Positions 1-5,822 of a stretch of 8,129 bases of DNA are shown here, in pieces (the first letter of the stretch is position 1; each line of letters begins with the position of its first letter). The notes under the pieces are model-generated. The model was given only the letters and a program-made list of their open reading frames with translations. It searched no databases and was not told the origin of the DNA. Where the stretch lies: NCBI GenBank assembly GCA_964445255.1, contig CAYUKM010000128.1, forward strand, positions 1-8,129, given 5' to 3'. The translations under genes and the position numbers were made by a program. The DNA is from SHLQ01 sp964445255. Its GTDB lineage: Bacteria; Actinomycetota; Acidimicrobiia; Acidimicrobiales; SHLQ01.

Positions 1-375
1 GGAGTGTTCATCGTTCCCCAATCGATGCTCGAACTTATGGAAACTCGGCCCAACATGGCGGACATGACTCTGTGGACCACACGCATCGACGATTTGTCGG
101 CGGACACGGGTTGGACGGTCGAGTCCACAATGGTCGAGGATCTCAACATCCCGTTCGCGTCGGTGGTCGATGCCGCGGACCAATTGGAACGATGGTCCGG
201 AGGCTTCGGAGCCTTGTTGGAAATGTTTGATGCCGCGGGTGTGGGGGACCAGGCTCGACCGCAATTCGTGGAGCACCTCGCTTCGTTTGCTGAGCCAACT
301 TCAGATGGGGTCATGCTGCGGGCCACGTACTACACGAGCGTGCTTCGACCCTCAGGGGACGATCCGGGTCAGTGA
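1..375 (+). CDS. C-terminal part of a gene entering from the left; possibly a SAM-dependent methyltransferase
   Basis: The frame is open from the first base of the window to a TGA at 373-375, giving about 124 residues, so the gene most likely begins upstream. A GTG at 4-6 could act as a start, but nothing upstream is visible to support it. The piece reads like the variable end of a small-molecule enzyme: a beta-rich stretch (MTLWTTRIDDLSADTGWTVE), a helical stretch with LERWSGGFGALLEMF, and a closing strand, GVMLRATYYTSVLRP. A final strand after a lid helix is typical of class I SAM methyltransferases, but the SAM-binding motifs would lie outside the window. The methyltransferase reading is therefore tentative inference from shape alone. 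The last four bases (GTGA) are shared with the start of the lipoprotein gene, which suggests the two are co-translated. Confidence 0.55.
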   Translation, partial: GVFIVPQSMLELMETRPNMADMTLWTTRIDDLSADTGWTVESTMVEDLNIPFASVVDAADQLERWSGGFGALLEMFDAAGVGDQARPQFVEHLASFAEPTSDGVMLRATYYTSVLRPSGDDPGQ

Positions 376-1448
376 GGTTGCGTCTCCGCCTTCTCGTCGT
401 TCTCGCCACCGCCTTCGCCATTGCCGGCTGTGGCTCCGATGGCGCTGACGAAACAGCGCTGGCGTCGGACGTCTATCTCGACAAGGTGCACGGTTCCTGG
501 CTCGCCGCCATGGTCGCCAACCACTCGGGTCTCCCGATCGAAGGCATCTGGATCGACGAGCCTGGGCCTGGCGAGCAGATCGAGCTAGTGCTGCTCGACG
601 AGTGGTCGACCGACGACGACACCCATATCGAGTGGCTTGATCTGCACATCCTCGAAACCCATGGTCTCGAACCGAGCTATGAACAAGTCCGCGATGAGTG
701 GGTGGAACACCTCGAAGGTGACATCTGGGTTTCCACGCGGGTGGCCCGAGACCTAATGGACGAAGGGGTCACCCCACCCGAAACCAGCGACCCTGTGCTG
801 AACCCAGATGGGGAGTGGTCGATCGATGCCCAACTCCAAACCGAGCTCTTCGGGTTACTGGCACCCGGCCAACCCGAAGTCGCCCGCGAGCGGGCCGAGT
901 TCTTTGCCCTCGTGAGCAACCGTGGTCCGGCCGTCGACGCGAGTGCCTTCTACGCCCACGTCATTTCCGAATCGTTCTTCGAAGATGATGTGGAGTCCCT
1001 TCTTCGAAGTGCGCGAGCAGCAGAACCTGATGGCTCCATCATCGCCCCGATCTTCGACGACGTGTTGAGATGGTACGAGGAGAACCCGAACGACTGGCGG
1101 GCTACCCGGGAACTCGTTCGCGCCACGTACGACACCGATCCCGAGTTCTGGGGCAGCCGCGTGAACTACGCATCAACGATCATGGCCCTGCTCTACGGCG
1201 ACGGCGACCTACGAGACACCATCGACATCGCTGGCCTGGCGGGCTGGGACAACGACAACAACATGACCACGGCCGCAAACATCCTCGGCGTAGTCATCGG
1301 CTTCGAAGACCTTCCCGAACCCTTCGCGTCGGCGACCGACGTCTACTTCAACCAAGACCTCGTTGGTGGCTTGCCCCAGTTCGACACGGTTCAGAACATC
1401 GCAGCCCGAACCGTCGCCCTCGGCGAACAACTCGTCGCCGATCGCTAG
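372..1448 (+). CDS. Lipoprotein of the ADP-ribosylglycohydrolase (DraG/ARH) family
   Basis: The protein has 358 residues. The N-terminus is a lipoprotein signal: a short basic start (MRLRLR), a hydrophobic core, and the lipobox I17-A18-G19-C20. The mature protein should be lipid-anchored on the outer face of the membrane. The rest fits the all-helical ADP-ribosylglycohydrolase fold. DKVHGSWLAAMVAN (37-50) matches the opening 'D..xGxxxGxAxGD' helix. STDDDTHIE (79-87) matches the first metal-binding T/S-D-D-T motif. GWDNDNNMT (291-299) matches the second, usually GxDxDxxxxT, with Asn296 where relatives often have Cys. These acidic motifs hold the two metal ions used to cleave ADP-ribose from proteins or small molecules. 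NYASTIMALLYGDGD (265-279), just before the second motif, is also family-like. The GTG start at 372 is chosen because it overlaps the upstream stop as GTGA and places the signal peptide correctly. The family call is firm; actual hydrolase activity and substrate are inferred. Confidence 0.85.
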   Translation: MRLRLRLLVVLATAFAIAGCGSDGADETALASDVYLDKVHGSWLAAMVANHSGLPIEGIWIDEPGPGEQIELVLLDEWSTDDDTHIEWLDLHILETHGLEPSYEQVRDEWVEHLEGDIWVSTRVARDLMDEGVTPPETSDPVLNPDGEWSIDAQLQTELFGLLAPGQPEVARERAEFFALVSNRGPAVDASAFYAHVISESFFEDDVESLLRSARAAEPDGSIIAPIFDDVLRWYEENPNDWRATRELVRATYDTDPEFWGSRVNYASTIMALLYGDGDLRDTIDIAGLAGWDNDNNMTTAANILGVVIGFEDLPEPFASATDVYFNQDLVGGLPQFDTVQNIAARTVALGEQLVADR

Positions 1449-1467
1449 GTACTCGTCAAAACGCGGT

Positions 1468-1505
1468 CTCGCCCCACCTCCAGGTGAACCTGGGGATGGG
1501 GCGAG
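1468..1505. terminator. Strong hairpin between convergent genes, likely shared terminator
   Basis: CTCGCCCCA at 1468-1476 pairs with TGGGGCGAG at 1497-1505. The stem continues through CTCCAGG/CCTGGGG with one mismatch and one G-T pair to a TGAA loop, giving about 16 pairs. It starts 20 bases after the lipoprotein stop and ends 30 bases after the stop of the minus-strand wall-protein gene. No T-run follows on the plus strand. On the minus strand a TTTT lies a few bases beyond the stem, so it fits a rho-independent terminator better for the minus-strand gene. It probably serves both genes. Confidence 0.7.
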
Positions 1506-1535
1506 CCGATGAGCAGCTTCTCAGCTGTGATCTAG

Positions 1536-3623
1536 TTACTGCTTTCGAGTGGAGCGTCGGATGTCGCTGGTCGCTTCGATGAACATCGTTCCGAAGAGAA
1601 GTAGAAGCAGCGATACCGACAAGAACCAGGCGAGGACGGTCTCGTCAGCGCCCGTGACAGCGAGTTGTGGCTGGGTTTCGGTGTTCTGTTGAACCTCGAC
1701 TGGGATCTGCACGTTGAGCTGTGCCCGGTCGTGGTCGTCCTCGTCGCCGCCGGTCAATCCGTTGCCGGTCACGTCGTCATCGGTGACAAAGTTGTCGTTG
1801 TTGATGGCGTCTGGGGTCGAGTCGATATCGGTGACACCGTTTCCGTCAGCGTCAGTTGCGTTGCTGATCTCAGCGAAGTTGTCGATGGTTCCGGTTGCGT
1901 CCGAGTTGACGGTGAAGGTGATGCTGACCGTCGTTGATGTGCCGGCCGCAAGAGCGGCAATTGGCGTGTTCAGCGTTGCGGTGCCATTTGCATTGGCCGT
2001 CCAGCGCAGATCGTTGAGCGTCAAGCCGTTAGGTACGAAGTCGACAATCTCGATATTTGCGGCGTCTACCTCACCCTGGTTGGTCACGGTGATCGTGAAG
2101 GTCACCGAGTCGCCAGGTGCAACCGTGGCGAGGTTGGTGCCATCCGAGAGACGCTTGATCAACGCAAGGTCAAACACTGGCTCTGGTTCAGGCTCGGGCG
2201 CAGGCTGCTGGATTGTGAGCTGAGCTCGGTCGCTGTCGTCCTCGTCCTCGCCGGCGAGTCCGTTGCCGGTGGTGTCGTCGTCGTTAAGGAAGACATCGTC
2301 GTTGATGGCGTCTGGGGTCGAGTCGACGTCGTTGACCGGATTTCCGTCAGCGTCGGTTGCGTTGCTGATCTCGGCGAAGTTGTCGATGGTCCCGGTTGCG
2401 TCAGCGTCGACCGTGAAAGTGATGGTGACGCTGGTCGACTCGCCAGATGGGAGATCGGCAATCGGGGTGGTGAGCGAAGCGGTGCCATCGCCGTTGTCGG
2501 TCCAAGCATCATCAGCGAGCGTAAGACCGGCAGGTACGAAGTCGACGATCTCGATGTTTCCGGCGTCGACTGCGCCCTGGTTCTCCACGGTGATGGTGAA
2601 GGCAACCGAGTCGCCAGGTGCAACCGTGGCAAGGTTGGTGCCATCCTCAAGCTGCTTGATCAGCGCAAGGTCGAAGGTGTCAGCGTCAGCTTGACCGCCA
2701 GCCTCAAGGAAGGCATCAGCTGCGTCTACGAGCGTTACGTCGCCCGCGATGTCGATGCTTCCGTCATTGGAGAACTCACCCTGATCTGGGTTGGTGATGC
2801 GCAATTGGAACGTGGCGCGAACCTTGGTGTCAACCATGTCCGGCGTCACTTCAAAGCTCACGGTCGAGCTCGTTGGGATACATGTTTCGGTCACTGCGGC
2901 TGGATCAACCGTGGCGAGGGAGTCACCTGAAGGGAACTCACGGATCGTTACTACGGTGACTGCGCAGTCGAGTTCAATGCCAGCACCTGGGGTATCGACG
3001 ATGGTTACGGTTGCGCCAACATCGTCTGCGGTGAGCAGACGGGTCTCGATACCAGAGATCACCTGGTTGCCGTCCTCGTTCGGTGCGTCGAGAAGGCGTA
3101 CGAACTTCAGTGCGTCCGGGTTTGGAACGAACTCAGCGATGACCAGTTCTTGGGTGATCGTGCCGGTCGCGGTTACGAAGGTGATGTCTTGGGCCGCGCC
3201 GTCTTGAACCGCATCTTGATTGAGCCCGGTCGTGATGAACGCCGTGCCTGAGATGTTGTTCTGCCCGTTGACCGCGTCGGTGAGGGTGAACGTGATGACA
3301 CCGGCGTTTACTGTCGCTACCGCAATGACCTGACCTGCCGGATCGGCGAGGTCAAAGGTGAGGGTGTCGGGTGCGTCAAGCTCCGGTGGGAGGTCGAGAC
3401 TGAAGAAGTCGCCACCGGCAGATCCATTCGGGACGGTCCAATCGACCTCGAAGGTGACGTCCCCGAAGAGGTTTGCGTCGTCTGTCGTTACGCGCACATC
3501 GGTGATGGCGTCGTTGATCTCGGCAGCACTGGCCGGCGCCGCTAAGCCGAATACGGTCATGGCGATCACCGTTAGTACGGCCAGCCACCTCCGGGCTGTT
3601 TGAGGACGTCGTGTCCGGTCCAT
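1536..3623 (-). CDS. Sortase-anchored surface protein with adhesin-like N-terminus and two DUF11/isopeptide-type repeats
   Basis: The product has 695 residues. Residues 1-34 form a signal peptide: basic n-region with Arg pairs, hydrophobic core LAVLTVIAMTVFGLA, cleavage near ASA-A. Residues about 36-160 resemble the Ig-like domain of Gram-positive adhesins (GDVTFEVDWTVPNGSAGGDFFSLDLP, then VITFTLTDAV..NNISGTAF). Residues 160-315 form a second beta-rich region holding the only two cysteines of the mature protein, C220 and C248, a plausible disulfide. Two 156-residue repeats follow (317-472, 484-639) of DUF11 / fimbrial isopeptide type, joined by a PAPEPEPEP linker. Each repeat ends in acidic DADGN..DxDSTPD..DDD segments that may bind calcium. 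The C-terminus is a sorting signal: LAVTG (654-658), a membrane segment (about 662-682) and a basic tail RRSTRKQ. LAxTG is the motif recognised by class E sortases in actinobacteria. I chose the ATG at 3623 over one 51 bases upstream because it has a good ribosome binding site and a proper signal peptide. Adhesion is inferred. Confidence 0.85.
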   Translation of the reverse strand: MDRTRRPQTARRWLAVLTVIAMTVFGLAAPASAAEINDAITDVRVTTDDANLFGDVTFEVDWTVPNGSAGGDFFSLDLPPELDAPDTLTFDLADPAGQVIAVATVNAGVITFTLTDAVNGQNNISGTAFITTGLNQDAVQDGAAQDITFVTATGTITQELVIAEFVPNPDALKFVRLLDAPNEDGNQVISGIETRLLTADDVGATVTIVDTPGAGIELDCAVTVVTIREFPSGDSLATVDPAAVTETCIPTSSTVSFEVTPDMVDTKVRATFQLRITNPDQGEFSNDGSIDIAGDVTLVDAADAFLEAGGQADADTFDLALIKQLEDGTNLATVAPGDSVAFTITVENQGAVDAGNIEIVDFVPAGLTLADDAWTDNGDGTASLTTPIADLPSGESTSVTITFTVDADATGTIDNFAEISNATDADGNPVNDVDSTPDAINDDVFLNDDDTTGNGLAGEDEDDSDRAQLTIQQPAPEPEPEPVFDLALIKRLSDGTNLATVAPGDSVTFTITVTNQGEVDAANIEIVDFVPNGLTLNDLRWTANANGTATLNTPIAALAAGTSTTVSITFTVNSDATGTIDNFAEISNATDADGNGVTDIDSTPDAINNDNFVTDDDVTGNGLTGGDEDDHDRAQLNVQIPVEVQQNTETQPQLAVTGADETVLAWFLSVSLLLLLFGTMFIEATSDIRRSTRKQ
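1707..2174 (-). repeat. Intragenic repeat, second copy (residues 484-639 of the surface protein)
   Basis: This 468-base unit encodes a DUF11-type domain from FDLALIKRLSDGTN to DRAQLNVQ. It aligns with the first copy with no insertion or deletion, and by eye about three quarters of the residues are identical. The blocks FDLALIK, GTNLATVAPGDSV, NIEIVDFVP, GTIDNFAEISNATDADG and DSTPDAIN are unchanged. Several DNA stretches are almost identical too, for example around 1804-1830 and 1859-1900. Confidence 0.9.
2208..2675 (-). repeat. Intragenic repeat, first copy (residues 317-472 of the surface protein)
   Basis: This is the first of the two 468-base units, encoding FDLALIKQLEDGTN to DRAQLTIQ. It is separated from the second copy by 33 bases encoding the Pro/Glu linker QPAPEPEPEPV. 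The core pattern of a basic first strand (ALIK), APGDSVAFTITV, NQG, IVDFVPAGL and a late DNFAEISN is that of DUF11 and the related D2 isopeptide domains of surface proteins and pilins. Confidence 0.9.
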
Positions 3624-3811
3624 TGTTGTTCCTCTCCGAGGCGCATCGTCGGTACAGGGTCCGCGAATCGTCAACCGCGCCCAAGGGCCTCAAACACGAC
3701 GGTACGGGTGGAGCAAATAGCGAATCACGGGCCAAATTGCCCATTTAGCTACGCCTGGACGACCGTTCCAGCGTCCCATTGGGCCGCTAAATTGGCCGCT
3801 AGCCTGCGTTC
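3624..3811. other. Divergent intergenic region with small direct and inverted repeats
   Basis: This 188-base gap lies between the divergent surface-protein and kinase genes and should hold both promoters. Near the kinase start there are three small repeat structures. GGCCGCTA occurs twice (3782-3789 and 3794-3801), 12 bases apart, slightly more than one helix turn. ATTTAGC (3743-3749) is inverted as GCTAAAT (3786-3792). GGGC/GCCC arms enclose a 6-base loop at 3729-3742. TAAATT at 3788-3793 fits an actinobacterial TANNNT -10 box and would place the transcript start within about 15 bases of the kinase GTG. The -35 is poor (TTCCAG, 3766-3771). The repeats overlap this putative -10, so an operator is possible. 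All of this is short-motif evidence. Confidence 0.35.
3630..3635 (-). promoter_or_regulatory. Ribosome binding site of the surface protein gene
   Basis: Read on the minus strand, AGAGGA lies 6 bases upstream of the ATG at 3623-3621. It decides the start: the alternative ATG at 3674 would add 17 residues (MTIRGPCTDDAPRRGTT) in front of a signal peptide that is already complete. A TTGACG at 3674-3669 (minus) could be a -35 box, but I see no convincing -10 at the right distance. Confidence 0.6.
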
Positions 3812-4816
3812 GTGACAGAGCCCGGCCAGCTCGATGTAGATCTTGAGACAGTCGTGCTGGCGGCGACTGGTGCAGCGGCGATCGTCAGCAGCCAGGTCGT
3901 GCAGAGCCTGTGGAGCGGGTACGGCCAGATCGTACGGTGCCATCTCGATGGGGCCTCCCAGCCCAGTGTGATCGTCAAGCACGTTCGATGGCCCGACGAG
4001 CGTGATCACCCTCGTGGCTGGAGCACAGATCGTTCCCACGAGCGCAAACTCCGGTCCTATCAGGTTGAGACCGCCTGGTATGAGCGTTACGCCCAGCGGT
4101 GCGAAGCCAGTTGCCGTGTTCCTCACCGACTCGCAACCGAGACTCGAGGTGGCGAAGTCATCCTCGTCCTCGAAGACCTCGACGCCTCAGGATTCGCTGA
4201 ACGGCGTCAATGGGTCGGCGACGTGGAACTCGATGCGTGTCTCACGTGGCTGGCAAATTTCCACGCAGTGTTCATGGAGGACCAGCCCGACCAACTTTGG
4301 CCCACTGGCACCTACTGGCATCTCGCTACCCGCCCCGATGAACTGGCCGCCCTCGGCGACGGACCGCTCAAGGACGCGGCAGCGCAGATTGACGAACGAC
4401 TCGCTAGCAGTCCGTTTCAGACCTTCGTCCACGGTGATGCCAAGCTCGCGAACTTCTGCTTCAGCGCCGATGGCGCCGTGGCGGCTGCTGTCGACTTCCA
4501 GTACGTTGGCGGCGGTTGTGGCATGAAGGACGTGGCCTACTTCATCAGCAGCTGTCTCGACGAGGATGACAGCGAACACCGCGCCCCCGAACTACTCGAC
4601 CGCTATTTCGAGCTGCTGGGCGAGGCTCTTGAGCGCGCTGGCAAAGATGTCGACTTCGCAGCGTTGGAAGCCGACTGGCGTGAGTTGTACCCGGTCGCAT
4701 GGACCGACTTCTATCGGTTCCTCCAGGGCTGGAGCCCCGGCCATTGGAAACTCCACCGATATTCAGAGCGCCTCGCAAACGAGGTCCTCACGTCCCTAGC
4801 CTCGGAAGCACCGTGA
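3812..4816 (+). CDS. Small-molecule kinase, aminoglycoside/choline/ecdysteroid kinase-like superfamily
   Basis: The protein has 334 residues and the protein-kinase-like fold of phosphotransferases that act on small alcohols. VIVKHV (53-58) carries the ATP-anchoring Lys56. VETAWYERYA (85-94) looks like the helix with the paired glutamate, E86. ILVLEDLD (117-124) is the hinge. FVHGDAKLANFCF (205-217) is the catalytic loop, with D209 as the base and N214 binding metal. AVDFQ (226-230) is the metal-binding strand, with D228. GCGMKDVAYFI (235-245) is the following conserved segment. DFQ and GxGMKDVAYF point to the ecdysteroid/choline kinase-like branch rather than to true antibiotic kinases, so the substrate is unknown and resistance should not be assumed. 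The GTG start has no clear ribosome binding site and lies close to a possible -10, so a short-leader or leaderless transcript is possible. The stop overlaps the next start as GTGA. Confidence 0.8.
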   Translation: MTEPGQLDVDLETVVLAATGAAAIVSSQVVQSLWSGYGQIVRCHLDGASQPSVIVKHVRWPDERDHPRGWSTDRSHERKLRSYQVETAWYERYAQRCEASCRVPHRLATETRGGEVILVLEDLDASGFAERRQWVGDVELDACLTWLANFHAVFMEDQPDQLWPTGTYWHLATRPDELAALGDGPLKDAAAQIDERLASSPFQTFVHGDAKLANFCFSADGAVAAAVDFQYVGGGCGMKDVAYFISSCLDEDDSEHRAPELLDRYFELLGEALERAGKDVDFAALEADWRELYPVAWTDFYRFLQGWSPGHWKLHRYSERLANEVLTSLASEAP

Positions 4817-5685
4817 ACCTCACAACGCAAGACCTCACCGAGCTCGCCGACATCGCCATTCGAGCGGCGACCGAAGCTGGACAGATGGTCGCTCGAACCC
4901 GGCCCCAAAACGTGGAACACAAGGCGAGCGGAGCGACCCTTGCGTCCCAAGTGGTCACCGAGATCGACCGCGCCGCCGAAGAGATCATCGTCGACATCCT
5001 CAACCCGACCCTAGAACCCTACGAACTTGGACTCCTGACCGAAGAGACCCCAGACGATGGCGGACGCCTGACCGCTGACTACTTCTGGTCCATCGACCCC
5101 ATCGATGGCACGCTGCCCTTCATCGAAGGAAACCCTGGCTATTCGATCTCTATCGCCCTCGTTCGTCGGGACGCTACGCCGCAGATCGGCGTGGTCTATG
5201 ACCCCGTTGAAGAAACCCTGTATCACGCTGTCGCCGAGGGCGGACTGTTTCGAGATCGTCAACCCTGGGAGCCACTTGCTCAACCGCGAGCGGACGAACT
5301 CTCGGTCTTTGTCACCGGAGGATTCCTCGCCATTGAGAACCACGACGAGTTCGAGGCAGCGCTCGGCCAGGCGGCGCGGGAAATGGGCCTGACCGGTGCT
5401 CGACTCGAAGTGGGCGGCGGGGCTGTTATGAAGGCGTGCGCCGTGCTCGATAGTGCGCCGGCCTGCTTCTTCATCTTTCCGGGTCCAACGGGAGCCAGCC
5501 TCTGGGACTATGCCGCTACTGCGTGTCTCTTCGCCGAGGCCAATGCCATCGCCACGGACATGAGTGGTGGAGCGCTCGACTTGAACCGAGCGGACTCCAC
5601 CAACATGGGACACCGAGGGGCGCTGTATGCCAGCGAGGAAGAGGTCGCACAGCGCGTGCGGCAACTCTCCAACATGACGGCTTAG
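4813..5685 (+). CDS. Inositol monophosphatase / CysQ-family sugar or nucleotide phosphatase
   Basis: The protein has 290 residues, close to the usual family length. The metal-binding motifs are present in order: LLTEE (74-78) with E77/E78, WSIDPIDGT (92-100) with D95 and D98, and SLWDYAA (229-235) with D232. Family members hydrolyse phosphate monoesters such as inositol 1-phosphate, histidinol phosphate, fructose 1,6-bisphosphate or 3'-phosphoadenosine 5'-phosphate, using Mg. The segment after the DPIDGT motif (LPFIEGNPGYSISIALV) resembles the CysQ/FIG-type pattern, but I cannot fix the substrate. An open frame reaches back to an ATG at 4699. I chose the GTG at 4813 because it gives a normal N-terminus (NLTTQDLTELADIA), overlaps the kinase stop by 4 bases, and has GGAAG at 4804-4808 as a possible ribosome binding site. 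The overlap with the kinase implies co-expression. Confidence 0.85.
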   Translation: MNLTTQDLTELADIAIRAATEAGQMVARTRPQNVEHKASGATLASQVVTEIDRAAEEIIVDILNPTLEPYELGLLTEETPDDGGRLTADYFWSIDPIDGTLPFIEGNPGYSISIALVRRDATPQIGVVYDPVEETLYHAVAEGGLFRDRQPWEPLAQPRADELSVFVTGGFLAIENHDEFEAALGQAAREMGLTGARLEVGGGAVMKACAVLDSAPACFFIFPGPTGASLWDYAATACLFAEANAIATDMSGGALDLNRADSTNMGHRGALYASEEEVAQRVRQLSNMTA

Positions 5686-5691
5686 CTCGCC

Positions 5692-5811
5692 CTAGCCGAA
5701 GTTCAGAATGGTCCGGTCGTTCAGCAGGAAGTACGTCAGGTTGCCATCGAGGATATTGCGTAGATCAGCTCGGGTTTCGTAATCGACCTTAGATAGCGAG
5801 AAGAAATGTAG
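5692..5811 (-). pseudogene. Possible C-terminal relic of a lost gene in the kynU upstream gap
   Basis: The 137 bases between the phosphatase stop and kynU (5686-5822) have no plus-strand gene. On the minus strand a frame reads LHFFSLSKVDYETRADLRNI and continues through LDGNLTYFLLNDRTILNFG to a TAG at 5694-5692. The composition looks like a real protein end, and by eye roughly 70% of third positions are G or C, against about half in the plus-strand frame. The frame is open upstream only to a stop at 5850-5848 inside kynU, and contains no ATG, GTG or TTG. It therefore cannot be a complete ordinary gene. I do not recognise the family. Chance open reading in GC-rich DNA is the main alternative. 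The gap must also hold the kynU promoter, for which I see no convincing boxes. Confidence 0.3.
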
Positions 5812-5822
5812 CGTGGGACCAG

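Noticed and set aside
2159..2202. Pro/Glu-coding run (PAPEPEPEP) as a simple-sequence repeat of special interest
   Set aside because: Short Pro-Glu linkers between extracellular domains are common, and this one simply joins the two repeats.
1714..3207. Several long plus-strand open frames opposite the surface protein gene (for example 1714-2223, 2263-2694 and 2791-3207)
   Set aside because: They are rich in Ser, Val and Ala with repetitive, low-quality composition. They mirror the codon structure of the minus-strand gene, which has a clear signal peptide, domains and sorting signal.
3624..3674. Longer start for the surface protein at 3674
   Set aside because: It would put 17 polar residues before an already complete signal peptide, and the downstream ATG at 3623 has a good AGAGGA site.
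4699..4812. ATG at 4699 as the start of the phosphatase
   Set aside because: It would overlap the kinase by 118 bases and add 38 residues (beginning MDRLLSVPPGLEP) unlike the family. The GTG at 4813 gives a normal N-terminus.
3812..4816. Kinase as an aminoglycoside resistance gene
   Set aside because: The shared HGDxxxxN loop is general to the superfamily, and other motifs match the ecdysteroid/choline kinase-like branch. Nothing in the context suggests resistance.
5011..5664. A 217-codon minus-strand frame opposite the phosphatase gene
   Set aside because: The plus strand has a complete phosphatase with all metal-binding motifs. The minus-strand translation shows no recognisable domain and is a shadow of biased codon use.
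5680..5697. Weak inverted repeat GGCTTAG/CTAGCC around the phosphatase stop as a terminator
   Set aside because: The stem is short and imperfect, with no T-run after it.
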